In this document: positions 1-7,354 of the stretch, one piece after another
Numbering within the stretch: the stretch's first letter is position 1
How the letters are laid out: the number at the start of each line of letters is the position of its first letter
NCBI RefSeq assembly: GCF_030019515.1
Contig: NZ_JASEEQ010000010.1
Span: 124,001 to 188,000 of the forward strand
Length of the DNA stretch: 64,000 nucleotides
Origin: Nocardioides sp.
GTDB taxonomy: Bacteria > Actinomycetota > Actinomycetes > Propionibacteriales > Nocardioidaceae
Direction of reading: 5' to 3'
Translations under genes and position numbers: made by a program
Notes under the pieces: generated by a model
Told to the model about the DNA's origin: nothing
The model's input: only the letters and a program-made list of their open reading frames with translations
Databases searched by the model: none

Positions 1-808
1 CCGCACCGACCGCACGGCCGGGGTCGAGGGCGGCAAGGAGGCCGGCAAGCAGGCCCTGGCCGACCTGGGGCCGGAGCTCTCCGACCTCCAGGAGCGGCTC
101 TTCGCCGAGGGCCGCAAGGGCTCCCCGCGCCGGCTGCTCCTGGTCCTGCAGGGCATGGACACCTCCGGCAAGGGCGGCATCCTGCGGCACACCGTCGGCC
201 TGGTCGACCCGCAGGGCGTCCGGATCACCTCGTTCAAGGCACCGACCGAGGAGGAGCGTGCCCACGACTTCCTCTGGCGGATCCGCAAGGCCCTGCCGGG
301 GCCCGGCCTGATCGGCGTCTTCGACCGCTCGCACTACGAGGACGTGCTCGTCCCGCGGGTGCACGGGCTGGTCGACCAGGCGGAGATCGAGCGCCGCTAC
401 GAGGCGATCAACGACTTCGAGCGCGGCCTCGTGGCGGAGGGGACCACCGTCCTCAAGTGCCTGCTGCACATCTCGCCCGGGGAGCAGCGCAAGCGCCTGC
501 TCGCCCGGCTCGACCAGCCGTCGAAGCACTGGAAGTACAACCCCCACGACGTCGACGAGCGTGCCCGCTGGGCCGACTACCGCCGCGCCTACGAGGCGGC
601 GATCGAGCACACCGGCACCGAGGTCGCGCCCTGGCACCTCGTGCCGAGCGACGCCAAGTGGTACCGCAACCTCGCGATCGGACAGCTCCTTCTCGAGACC
701 CTGCGCGGGCTCGACCTGCGGTGGCCGACCGCGGACTTCGACGTGGCGGCGGAGCGGGCCCGGCTGCTCCACGAGGACCTCGAGGACCCCCAGGACCAGG
801 CCTCGTGA
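1..808 (+). CDS. ppk2: PPK2 family polyphosphate kinase, 5' end outside window
   Basis: The reading frame is open from base 2, so the start lies upstream; 268 residues are visible. The product transfers phosphate between polyphosphate and nucleotides. Seen: a Walker A loop GMDTSGKGG at visible residues 51-59, a Walker B-type segment FDRSHYED at about 107-114, and the lid region with KHWKYNPHD, all typical of class I PPK2. The length fits a nearly complete enzyme. The stop codon overlaps the GTG of the next gene (GTGA), so translation of the HipA-like kinase is probably coupled to it. The direction of the reaction (ADP- or AMP-phosphorylating) cannot be read from the sequence. Confidence 0.93.
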   Translation, partial: RTDRTAGVEGGKEAGKQALADLGPELSDLQERLFAEGRKGSPRRLLLVLQGMDTSGKGGILRHTVGLVDPQGVRITSFKAPTEEERAHDFLWRIRKALPGPGLIGVFDRSHYEDVLVPRVHGLVDQAEIERRYEAINDFERGLVAEGTTVLKCLLHISPGEQRKRLLARLDQPSKHWKYNPHDVDERARWADYRRAYEAAIEHTGTEVAPWHLVPSDAKWYRNLAIGQLLLETLRGLDLRWPTADFDVAAERARLLHEDLEDPQDQAS

Positions 809-1584
809 TCCCCACGGTCGCCGTGACCCGCTACGTCACGCCGCTGCGCGAGGGTGGCAGCCTGCCGGGGATCGTCGAGGGCGACGACCTCGGTACGTAC
901 GTGTGCAAGTTCCGCGGCGCCGGGCAGGGCGTCCGTGTGCTGGTCGCGGAGGTCATCGTCGGCGAGCTGGCCCGCCGGATCGGGCTGCGCACGCCCCAGC
1001 TGGTCGCGCTCGACCTGGACCCCGAGATCGCCCGCTACGAGGCCGATGAGGAGGTCCAGGACCTGCTCAACGCCAGCCCCGGGCTCAACCTCGGCGTGGA
1101 CTTCCTGCCCGGCGCGTTCGGCTTCGACGGCGAGGTCCCGACCGACGCCGGCGTGGCCGGCAAGGTGCTGTGGCTCGATGCCTTCACCGCCAACGTCGAC
1201 CGCTCCTGGCGCAACCCGAACCTGCTGGTGTGGCACGGCGACCTGTGGGTGATCGACCACGGCGCCGCGCTGTACTTCCACCACGCCTGGCCCGGCGGCG
1301 CGCTGACCAAGGACGGCGCGCCGGCCCGGTTCGCCGCGCAGCCGTGGAGCCCGGACGACCATGTCCTGCTCGCGTTCGCCGGCCAGCTGCCGGCCGCCGA
1401 CGAGGAGGTCCGGGCCGGGCTCTCGCCCGACGTGTTCGCCGAGGTGCTCGCGGCGGTCCCGGACGCCTGGCTCGAGCCGGTCCCCGGCGCCGAGAGTCCC
1501 GACGCGGCCCGTGCGGCGTACGTCGAGTTCCTGTCCGCGCGGCTCGCCGCGCGCCAGTGGCTCCCGGAGGTGGCCGCGCGATGA
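805..1584 (+). CDS. HipA-family kinase-like protein
   Basis: 259 residues from the GTG at 805, which overlaps the previous stop as GTGA. The fold is that of the short actinobacterial HipA-like kinases: a candidate ATP-binding lysine in YVCKFRG near residue 35, a catalytic-loop-like FTANVDRSWRNPNLL with N130 and D132, and a metal-binding candidate aspartate in VIDHGAAL at D151. It lacks the N-terminal subdomain and the HipB antitoxin neighbour of classical HipA, so it is unlikely to be a standard toxin-antitoxin toxin. It is followed with an ATGA overlap by a DUF3037 protein, a pairing that recurs in actinobacteria. The substrate is unknown. Confidence 0.8.
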   Translation: MIPTVAVTRYVTPLREGGSLPGIVEGDDLGTYVCKFRGAGQGVRVLVAEVIVGELARRIGLRTPQLVALDLDPEIARYEADEEVQDLLNASPGLNLGVDFLPGAFGFDGEVPTDAGVAGKVLWLDAFTANVDRSWRNPNLLVWHGDLWVIDHGAALYFHHAWPGGALTKDGAPARFAAQPWSPDDHVLLAFAGQLPAADEEVRAGLSPDVFAEVLAAVPDAWLEPVPGAESPDAARAAYVEFLSARLAARQWLPEVAAR

Positions 1585-1973
1585 CCGCACCGAGCGCCCG
1601 GCTCGCCTACCAGTACGTCGTCCTGCGCTGCGTGCCCCGCGTCGACCGCGAGGAGTTCGTCAACGTGGGCGTGGTGCTCTACTGCCAGGCCACCGACTTC
1701 CTCGAGGTCGCCTGGCACGTCGACCGCGAGCGGCTGCGCGCCCTCGACCCCGGCCTCGACCTGGACCAGGTCTGCGACGCGCTGCAGTTCGTCGAAGGGG
1801 TCTGCGGCGGGGACGAGCGGGCCGGCGCCGCGGCCAGCGAGCCGCTCGGCCAGCGCTTCGGCTTCCTCAAGGCCCCGCGCAGCACCGTCCTGCAGCCCGG
1901 CCCGGTCCACGGTGGGCTGACCCGCGACCCCGCGCGCCAGCTCGAGCACCTGATGGAGAAGCTCGTCGGTTGA
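1581..1973 (+). CDS. DUF3037 domain protein
   Basis: 130 residues; the ATG overlaps the HipA-like stop (ATGA), so the two are co-translated. The N-terminal stretch (YQYVVLRCVPRVDREEFVNVGVVLY) is the DUF3037 signature; the rest is a short alpha-rich region ending in a conserved-looking LEHLMEKLV tail. No catalytic motif or membrane segment is seen. Function is unknown. Its fixed place behind a HipA-like kinase suggests that it is a partner or substrate of that kinase; this is inferred from context only. Confidence 0.82.
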   Translation: MTAPSARLAYQYVVLRCVPRVDREEFVNVGVVLYCQATDFLEVAWHVDRERLRALDPGLDLDQVCDALQFVEGVCGGDERAGAAASEPLGQRFGFLKAPRSTVLQPGPVHGGLTRDPARQLEHLMEKLVG

Positions 1974-2003
1974 GCCGCCCGCGGCCTGCGGGCGGCTCAA
2001 CCG
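1967..2003. terminator. bidirectional terminator hairpin
   Basis: A perfect 16-bp stem (arms 1967-1982 and 1988-2003) with a 5-nt loop. It spans the stop codon of the DUF3037 gene and lies next to the 3' end of the convergent chelatase gene, so it can end transcripts from both sides. No U-run follows, as is common in GC-rich actinobacteria. Confidence 0.8.
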
Positions 2004-2004
2004 C

Positions 2005-2748
2005 TCAGACGGGGACCAGCTCGACCGCACCGACGGCGTAGCGCGCCAGCACGGTGCGTGCCACCTCCGGGTGCGCGCCGAGCGGCTCGGACACGGCGAT
2101 CGCACCGGCCTCGAGCGCCAGCTCGGCCGCGCGGTTCGGCAGGAAGCCCGGCGCGAGGAAGAGCGAGGCGACCGCGATGTGCCGCCGGCCCTCGGCGCGG
2201 AAGGCACGGACCGCCTCGCCGGTGGTCGGGGGAGAGGCCGACGCGAACGCGGCGGTCACCGGCAGCTTGTGGCGCGCGCCCCACACCCGGCCGAGCCGGG
2301 CGACGGACTGGTTCGCCAGCGGGTCGCTCGAGCCGGCGGCAGCGAGCACCATGGCGTCGAGCTCTCGCGCCCGGGCGGCGCGCAGCGCCTCGCGCATGCG
2401 GACGTCGAGGACCTCGAGGAACTGCGCCTCGAGACCGAGGACCGACGTCGCGCGGATCTGCAGGCCGGGGTGCCGCTCGGTCGCCGCGGCGACGGCGCTC
2501 GGCACGTCGACCTTGGCGTGGAACGCCTCCGTGAGCAGCAGCGGGACGACCACGATCTCGTCGAAGCCCGCCTTCACGAGGCGGTCCACGACCGTCGTGA
2601 ACGACGGCCGGGAGAGATCGAGGAACGCCGGCTCGATGCGCAGGTCCGGGCGCAGCGCCCGGACCTCGTCGACCAGGGCCTTGATCGTTGCGGCAGACCT
2701 CGGGTCACGACTGCCGTGAGCGAGAGCCACCAGAGCAGGAGCAGCCAT
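2005..2748 (-). CDS. CbiX/SirB-like sirohydrochlorin chelatase
   Basis: Predicted to insert ferrous iron into sirohydrochlorin, the last step of siroheme synthesis, which the sulfite reductase of the same operon needs. Two CbiX repeats are visible: LAHGSRDPRS near the N-terminus with the metal-binding histidine, and PLLLTEAFHAKVDVP near residue 78 with a second histidine. Length (247) fits the two-domain actinobacterial form. The start is the ATG at 2748, 7 nt after a strong AAGGAGG; an in-frame GTG lies one codon upstream. It is the last gene of the sulfur operon, about 100 bp after cysH. A cobalt chelatase role is possible but less likely here. Confidence 0.85.
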   Translation of the reverse strand: MAAPALVALAHGSRDPRSAATIKALVDEVRALRPDLRIEPAFLDLSRPSFTTVVDRLVKAGFDEIVVVPLLLTEAFHAKVDVPSAVAAATERHPGLQIRATSVLGLEAQFLEVLDVRMREALRAARARELDAMVLAAAGSSDPLANQSVARLGRVWGARHKLPVTAAFASASPPTTGEAVRAFRAEGRRHIAVASLFLAPGFLPNRAAELALEAGAIAVSEPLGAHPEVARTVLARYAVGAVELVPV

Positions 2749-2851
2749 CACGCCGCCTCCTTACATGTGCGTGCGGTTGGTGCGGGATCGTGCGTCTCGG
2801 GCACGCCACGGTCGGCCACGCTGTCGGCCGGGCTGGGGTGCGGGACCCGGG

Positions 2852-3598
2852 TCATGAGTGGATCCCGCACTCGGTCTTGGTGGTGCCGGCCCAGCGGCCG
2901 CTGCGTGGGTCCTCGCCGGGAGCCACGCGGCGCGTGCAGGGCCAGCAGCCGATGGACGGGTAGCCGTCGTACGCGAGCGGGTTCACCAGCACGTCGTGGT
3001 CGGCGATGTAGCGCTGGATCTCCTCGTCGGTCCAGCGTGCCAGCGGCGAGACCTTGACCTTGCCGCGCTTGGCGTCCCAGCCGATGACCGGGGCGATCAC
3101 GCGGTGCTGGGTCTCGGCGCGGCGCAGCCCGGTCGCCCACGCGTCGTACCCCTCGAGGGCGTCCGCGAGCGGCTGCACCTTGCGCAGCGCGCAGCACAGG
3201 TCGGGGTCGGTCTTGTAGAGGTCCGTGCCGTACGCCGCGTCCTGCTCGGCGACCGCCTGCACCGGGGTGATCGTGATCAGGTTGACCGGCAGCGTCGCCT
3301 GGACCGCGTCCCGGGTCCCGATCGTCTCGGCGAAGTGGTAGCCGGTGTCCAGGAAGAGCACGTCGACCCCCGCCGCGACGCGGGAGACCAGGTGCGCGAG
3401 GACGGCATCCGCCATCGACGACGTCACGCAGAACCGCTCGCCGAAGGTCGCCACCGCCCACTCGACGATGTCCTCGGCGGGCGCGAGCTCGAGCTCGGCG
3501 CCCCAGTGGGACACCAGCTCGCGCAGCTCCTCGGAGGAGCGGCCAGCGGTCTCGATGCCACGGAAGTTGCGAGCCGAGTTCGTGGTCGCCGCGGTCAT
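2852..3598 (-). CDS. cysH: adenylylsulfate (APS) reductase, [4Fe-4S] type
   Basis: 248 residues. It reduces APS (or PAPS) to sulfite using thioredoxin. The cysteine pattern decides the type: C135-C136 and C218-x2-C221 are the iron-sulfur ligands of APS reductases, absent from the PAPS-specific enterobacterial enzyme, and C244 in KTECGIH is the catalytic cysteine. The PAPS reductase fold begins with FCVTSSMADAVLAHL in place of the usual SGGKDS-like loop and continues with LFLDTGYHFAET. The start ATG at 3598 overlaps the stop of the zinc-ribbon gene (ATGA). It acts in the cytoplasm just before sulfite reductase. No cysD or cysN is in the window. Confidence 0.92.
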   Translation of the reverse strand: MTAATTNSARNFRGIETAGRSSEELRELVSHWGAELELAPAEDIVEWAVATFGERFCVTSSMADAVLAHLVSRVAAGVDVLFLDTGYHFAETIGTRDAVQATLPVNLITITPVQAVAEQDAAYGTDLYKTDPDLCCALRKVQPLADALEGYDAWATGLRRAETQHRVIAPVIGWDAKRGKVKVSPLARWTDEEIQRYIADHDVLVNPLAYDGYPSIGCWPCTRRVAPGEDPRSGRWAGTTKTECGIHS

Positions 3599-3792
3599 AA
3601 CGGCGCTCCCGGCGCAGCGGTCGAGGGGCGGACCAGACCGAGCATCTTCAGGGAGAAGGCGCGCAGGCAGGCGCGGCACTCCCAGGTGCCGTGGGGCGAG
3701 TGGACCTCGCCGTTCTCCGAGAGGACCTCGTGTGGGCGCAGGTCCTCCTCCCCGCAGTAGGGGCAGTGGAAGGGCACGGCGCGCTCGCTCAT
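3595..3792 (-). CDS. small zinc-ribbon protein of the sulfite reductase operon
   Basis: 65 residues with two CxxC pairs, CPYC (10-13) and CRAC (39-42), 26 residues apart, making a compact zinc-ribbon or rubredoxin-like knuckle; the tail is not conserved in appearance. It overlaps both neighbours by four bases (ATGA at each end), so it is translated in strict coupling between sulfite reductase and APS reductase. A small protein in the same place is known in Streptomyces. The role is unknown; a redox or assembly helper for the two iron-sulfur enzymes is inference. Confidence 0.85.
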   Translation of the reverse strand: MSERAVPFHCPYCGEEDLRPHEVLSENGEVHSPHGTWECRACLRAFSLKMLGLVRPSTAAPGAPL

Positions 3793-5510
3793 GTCGCCAC
3801 CGCCTCCAGGGTCTTGTCGCCGCGCAGCAGCTCCTCGTCGGCGCGCTCGACCCAGGCGGCGAACGCCTCGCCGTCGGTGCGGTCGGTGAGGTAGTTGGTG
3901 ACGACCGAGGTGATGTAGTCGTCGAGCCCGGCGCTGGTGACCTTGTGCGCGCGCAGCTTGCGGCCCAGCCGCTGGGTGAGCCCGATGCCACCGCCCAGGT
4001 GCACCTGGAAGCCCTCGACCTGCTCGCCCTCGTGCAGGACGAGCTGGCCCTTGAGCCCGATGTCCGCGACCTGGGTACGCGCGCAGGCATTCGGGCACCC
4101 GTTCACGTTGACGGTGATCGGGGTGTCGAGGTCGGGGAAGCGCCGCTCCAGCTCGTCGACCAGGGCGCTGGCCCGATGCTTGGTCTCGACGATCGCCAGC
4201 TTGCAGAACTCGATGCCGGTGCAGGCCATCGTGGAGCGCCGCCATGGGGAGGGGCGCGCGGACAGGCCGATCAGCTCCAGGTCGTCGAGCAGCTCGTCGA
4301 CCCGGGCGCCGTCGACGCCGAGGATCACCAGCTTCTGGTACGCCGTCAGCCGGACCCCGTCCACGCCGTACTTCTCCACCAGGTCGCCGAGCCGGCTCAG
4401 CAGGCTGCCGCTCACGCGTCCCACGGTCGCGCTCGCGCCGACGTAGAACCGGCCGTCCTTCTGCTCGTGCACGCCGATGTGGTCGCCGTTGCCGGCCGCG
4501 ACCTCCGGCGACGCGCAGTCGGGGAGCCGGCGGTGGAGGTACTCGTTCTCGAGCACCTCGCGGAACTTCTCGATGCCCCAGTCCTGGACCAGGAACTTGA
4601 GTCGGGCCCGGGACCGGAGGCGCCGGTAGCCGTAGTCCCGGAAGATCGAGATCACGCCCTCCCACACGTCGGCGACCTCGTCGAGCGGGATCCAGACGCC
4701 CATCTTGGCGGACAGGAAGGGGTTGGTCGACAGCGAGCCGCCGACCCACAGGTCGAAGCCGGCGCCGAGCTCGGGGTGCACCACGCCGACGAACGCGACG
4801 TCGTTGATCTCCGGCGTCGCGTCGAGCGAGGGGTGCCCGGAGACGGAGGTCTTGAACTTGCGGGGGAGGTTGGCGTAGTCGGGGTTGCCCGCGCGCCGAC
4901 GGCCGATCTCCAACAGGGCCGGGGTCCCGTCGATGATCTCGTCCTTGGCGACGCCGGCGACCGGGGAGCCGAGGAAGCCACGGGGGGAGTCGCCGCAGGC
5001 CTCCTCGGTGGTCAGCCCGACGCGGGCGAGGCGGTCCCAGATCTCCGGGACGTCGACGATGTCGATCCAGTGGTACTGGATGTTCTGCCGGTCGGTGATG
5101 TCGGCGGTGTCCCGGGCGAAGTCGGTGGAGATCCCGCCGAGCGTCCGCAGCTGCTCGGCGCCGAGCAGTGCCCCGTCGCTGCGCACCCGCATCATGAAGT
5201 AGCGGTCGTCGAGCTCGTGCGGCTCGAGGGCTCCGGTCTTGCCGCCGTCGAGCCCGGGGCGACGCTGGGTGTAGATGCCGTACCAGCGGAACCGGCCGCG
5301 CAGGTCGGCGGGGTCGATGGAGTCGAACCCGCGCTTGCTGTAGACGTTCACGATCCGGTCGCGCACGTTGAGCGGACTGTCGTCCTTCTTCTGCTGCTCG
5401 TTGGCGTTGAGCGGCTCGCGGAGGCCGAGGGCCCACTGGCCCTCGGCCCGCTTGGGACGCGGGATCTCGGTGCTGCTGGCGGGCTGGACGGTGTAGCGCA
5501 GATCAGTCAT
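3789..5510 (-). CDS. sir: ferredoxin-dependent sulfite reductase (NirA type)
   Basis: 573 residues. It reduces sulfite to sulfide with six electrons from ferredoxin, using coupled siroheme and a [4Fe-4S] cluster. Two ferrodoxin-like and siroheme-binding half repeats are present; the cluster ligands are C430-x5-C436 and C472-x3-C476 (ACTGIEFC and GCPNAC). Y80 and C172 are 92 residues apart, the spacing of the covalent Tyr-Cys pair known in M. tuberculosis NirA, so the same link is likely. It heads the operon sir - zinc ribbon - cysH - chelatase. Upstream lies a cysteine-type leader peptide that probably controls the operon. Nitrite reduction is the alternative, but the cysH neighbour argues for sulfite. 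Confidence 0.93.
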   Translation of the reverse strand: MTDLRYTVQPASSTEIPRPKRAEGQWALGLREPLNANEQQKKDDSPLNVRDRIVNVYSKRGFDSIDPADLRGRFRWYGIYTQRRPGLDGGKTGALEPHELDDRYFMMRVRSDGALLGAEQLRTLGGISTDFARDTADITDRQNIQYHWIDIVDVPEIWDRLARVGLTTEEACGDSPRGFLGSPVAGVAKDEIIDGTPALLEIGRRRAGNPDYANLPRKFKTSVSGHPSLDATPEINDVAFVGVVHPELGAGFDLWVGGSLSTNPFLSAKMGVWIPLDEVADVWEGVISIFRDYGYRRLRSRARLKFLVQDWGIEKFREVLENEYLHRRLPDCASPEVAAGNGDHIGVHEQKDGRFYVGASATVGRVSGSLLSRLGDLVEKYGVDGVRLTAYQKLVILGVDGARVDELLDDLELIGLSARPSPWRRSTMACTGIEFCKLAIVETKHRASALVDELERRFPDLDTPITVNVNGCPNACARTQVADIGLKGQLVLHEGEQVEGFQVHLGGGIGLTQRLGRKLRAHKVTSAGLDDYITSVVTNYLTDRTDGEAFAAWVERADEELLRGDKTLEAVAT

Positions 5511-5614
5511 CGGGGCTTCCTGAAGCGACGGTGCGAGCGACCATCGAACCGGGGGCGGCCACGTCGTCGGGGCCTGCGGTCAACCGGTGCGGTCAGCTGC
5601 GCGGTGGGCGAGGG

Positions 5615-5704
5615 TCAGGAATGCCAACACATCATGCTGCGGGTGCGCCCGAGGTCCACGTGGCGTCGAGCCACGAGGTAGGCGTGCGTCACAGCGGAGA
5701 CCAT
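5615..5704 (-). CDS. putative cysteine-responsive leader peptide
   Basis: A 29-codon frame from ATG 5704 (25 codons from the GTG at 5692) ends with TGA at 5617-5615, 104 bp before sir. The peptide carries ARRHVDLGR followed by a Cys codon near the end (MMCWHS). The RRHVDL core matches the actinobacterial family of attenuation leader peptides found before sulfur and cysteine genes. Ribosome stalling at the Cys codon when charged tRNA-Cys is low would plausibly switch on sir. A hairpin with 6-bp arms (CGTGGC and GCCACG) lies inside the frame at 5675-5659. Which start is used is uncertain. Confidence 0.72.
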   Translation of the reverse strand: MVSAVTHAYLVARRHVDLGRTRSMMCWHS

Positions 5705-5748
5705 GTCAAGGAGTCTCAGGGGGCGGACGGGCATCCCACAAGACGAAA

Positions 5749-5761
5749 TCTCATGATGTGA
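5749..5761. promoter_or_regulatory. AT-rich imperfect palindrome between sir and glyA
   Basis: TCTCATGATGTGA reads TCnCATnATGnGA on both strands, in an otherwise GC-rich 350-bp divergent region. It lies 45 bp upstream of the leader peptide start on the sulfur side and 100 bp before glyA. A repressor site for the sulfur operon is possible, but no known consensus is matched. The rest of 5511-5861 holds the leader peptide and the glyA -10. Confidence 0.35.
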
Positions 5762-5849
5762 AACGAGAGTCCGCTATGCGAGACAACGGCGAGGCGCATC
5801 CGCCCCGCGGGCGCGTGGACTGCGACCCACGTCACACCACGGCCACCAC

Positions 5850-5855
5850 TAGGCT
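5850..5855 (+). promoter_or_regulatory. leaderless promoter of glyA (-10 TAGGCT)
   Basis: TAGGCT followed by 6 nt and then the ATG at 5862, so the transcript should begin at or next to the start codon. No Shine-Dalgarno is present in the gap. No clear -35 is seen. Confidence 0.65.
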
Positions 5856-5861
5856 GGCCGC

Positions 5862-7310
5862 ATGAGCGACGAGCGCATCAGTTCCCTCACCAGCAGCGCG
5901 TACCAGCAGGCTCTCGAGGTGATCGCCTCGGTCGAGCCGCGGATCGCGGAGGCGACCCGGCAGGAGCTCGTCGACCAGCGAGGTTCGCTGAAGCTGATCG
6001 CGAGCGAGAACTACGCCTCGCCGGCGGTGCTGCTGACGATGGGCACCTGGCTCAGCGACAAGTACGCCGAGGGCACCGTCGGCCACCGCTTCTACGCCGG
6101 CTGCCAGAACGTCGACACGGTCGAGGCGCTCGCCGCGGAGCACGCCCGCGAGCTCTTCGGGGCGCCGTACGCGTACGCCCAGCCGCACTCCGGCATCGAC
6201 GCGAACCTGGTCGCGTTCTGGTCGATCCTGGCCCACCGGGTGGAGACCCCGGCGCTCGAGCGGCTCGGCGCCAAGAACGTCAACGAGCTGACCGAGGAGG
6301 ACTGGGAGTCGCTGCGCCACGACCTCGGCAACCAGCGGCTGCTCGGGATGTCGCTGGACGCCGGTGGTCACCTCACCCACGGCTTCCGCCCGAACATCAG
6401 CGGCAAGATGTTCCACCAGCAGCAGTACGGCACCGACCCGGAGACCGGGCTGCTCGACTACGACGCGGTCGCCGCGAAGGCGCGCGAGTTCAAGCCGCTG
6501 GTGATCGTCGCCGGGTACTCGGCGTACCCGCGCCGGGTGAACTTCGCGAAGATGCGTGAGATCGCCGACGAGGTCGGCGCGACGCTGATGGTCGACATGG
6601 CGCACTTCGCCGGTCTGGTGGCCGGCAAGGTGTTCACCGGCGACGAGGACCCGATCCCGCACGCGCACGTCACGACGACCACCACCCACAAGTCGCTGCG
6701 CGGCCCGCGTGGTGGCCTGGTGCTGGCTCAGGAGGAGTTCGCCGCCGATGTCGACCGCGGCTGCCCGATGGTGCTCGGCGGCCCGCTCTCGCACGTGATG
6801 GCGGCCAAGGCCGTGGCTCTCGCCGAGGCGCGTCGCCCCGAGTTCCGGACCTACGCCCAGAACATCGCCGACAATGCCAAGTCGCTGGCCGAGGGCTTCC
6901 TCTCCCGCGGCGCGCGGCTGGTCACCGGCGGCACGGACAACCACCTGGTGCTCCTCGACGTCTCGGGCTTCGGACTCACCGGCCGGCAGGCCGAGTCCGC
7001 CCTCCTCGACTCCGGCGTGGTCACCAACCGCAACTCGATCCCGCAGGACCCCAATGGCGCCTGGTACACCTCCGGCATCCGCCTCGGTACGCCCGCGCTG
7101 ACCACGCGGGGCTTCGGTCACGACGAGTTCGACCGCGTGGCCGAGCTGATCGTGGACGTGCTCACCAACACCGAGCCGGGCACCACCAAGGACGGCAAGC
7201 CGTCCAAGGCGTCCTACCGACTCGGCGACGGGGTGGCCGACAAGATCCACGCCGCCGCGGGCGAGCTGCTCGACAAGCACCCGCTGTACCCGGGCCTCGA
7301 CCTGGCCTGA
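5862..7310 (+). CDS. glyA: serine hydroxymethyltransferase, long form
   Basis: 482 residues, about 55 longer than the usual enzyme because of an insert around residues 118-165 ([12 protein letters not shown] region), as in a known actinobacterial subtype. It interconverts serine plus tetrahydrofolate with glycine plus methylene-tetrahydrofolate in the cytoplasm. The PLP lysine is K277 in [23 protein letters not shown] near residue 50 and the folate-site region are intact. The start is fixed by the leaderless -10. The gene is monocistronic and ends in a strong hairpin shared with the convergent aidB-like gene. A second, short-form glyA may exist elsewhere. Confidence 0.94.
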   Translation: MSDERISSLTSSAYQQALEVIASVEPRIAEATRQELVDQRGSLKLIASENYASPAVLLTMGTWLSDKYAEGTVGHRFYAGCQNVDTVEALAAEHARELFGAPYAYAQPHSGIDANLVAFWSILAHRVETPALERLGAKNVNELTEEDWESLRHDLGNQRLLGMSLDAGGHLTHGFRPNISGKMFHQQQYGTDPETGLLDYDAVAAKAREFKPLVIVAGYSAYPRRVNFAKMREIADEVGATLMVDMAHFAGLVAGKVFTGDEDPIPHAHVTTTTTHKSLRGPRGGLVLAQEEFAADVDRGCPMVLGGPLSHVMAAKAVALAEARRPEFRTYAQNIADNAKSLAEGFLSRGARLVTGGTDNHLVLLDVSGFGLTGRQAESALLDSGVVTNRNSIPQDPNGAWYTSGIRLGTPALTTRGFGHDEFDRVAELIVDVLTNTEPGTTKDGKPSKASYRLGDGVADKIHAAAGELLDKHPLYPGLDLA

Positions 7311-7311
7311 G

Positions 7312-7354
7312 CTGACCGGAGCCGCTCTGTCCGGAGCCGAGCGGCTCCGGTCAG
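7312..7354. terminator. bidirectional terminator between glyA and aidB
   Basis: Perfect 16-bp stem (arms 7312-7327 and 7339-7354) with an 11-nt loop. It starts right after the glyA stop and includes the last codons of the convergent aidB-like gene. Confidence 0.8.

Noticed and set aside
5704..5709. TTGACA as a -35 for the sulfur operon
   Set aside because: No acceptable -10 follows at 16-18 nt, and it overlaps the ATG of the leader peptide.
5511..5861. SAM, glycine or other classic riboswitch before sir or glyA
   Set aside because: None of the conserved core strings of these riboswitches was found; the leader peptide explains the region better.
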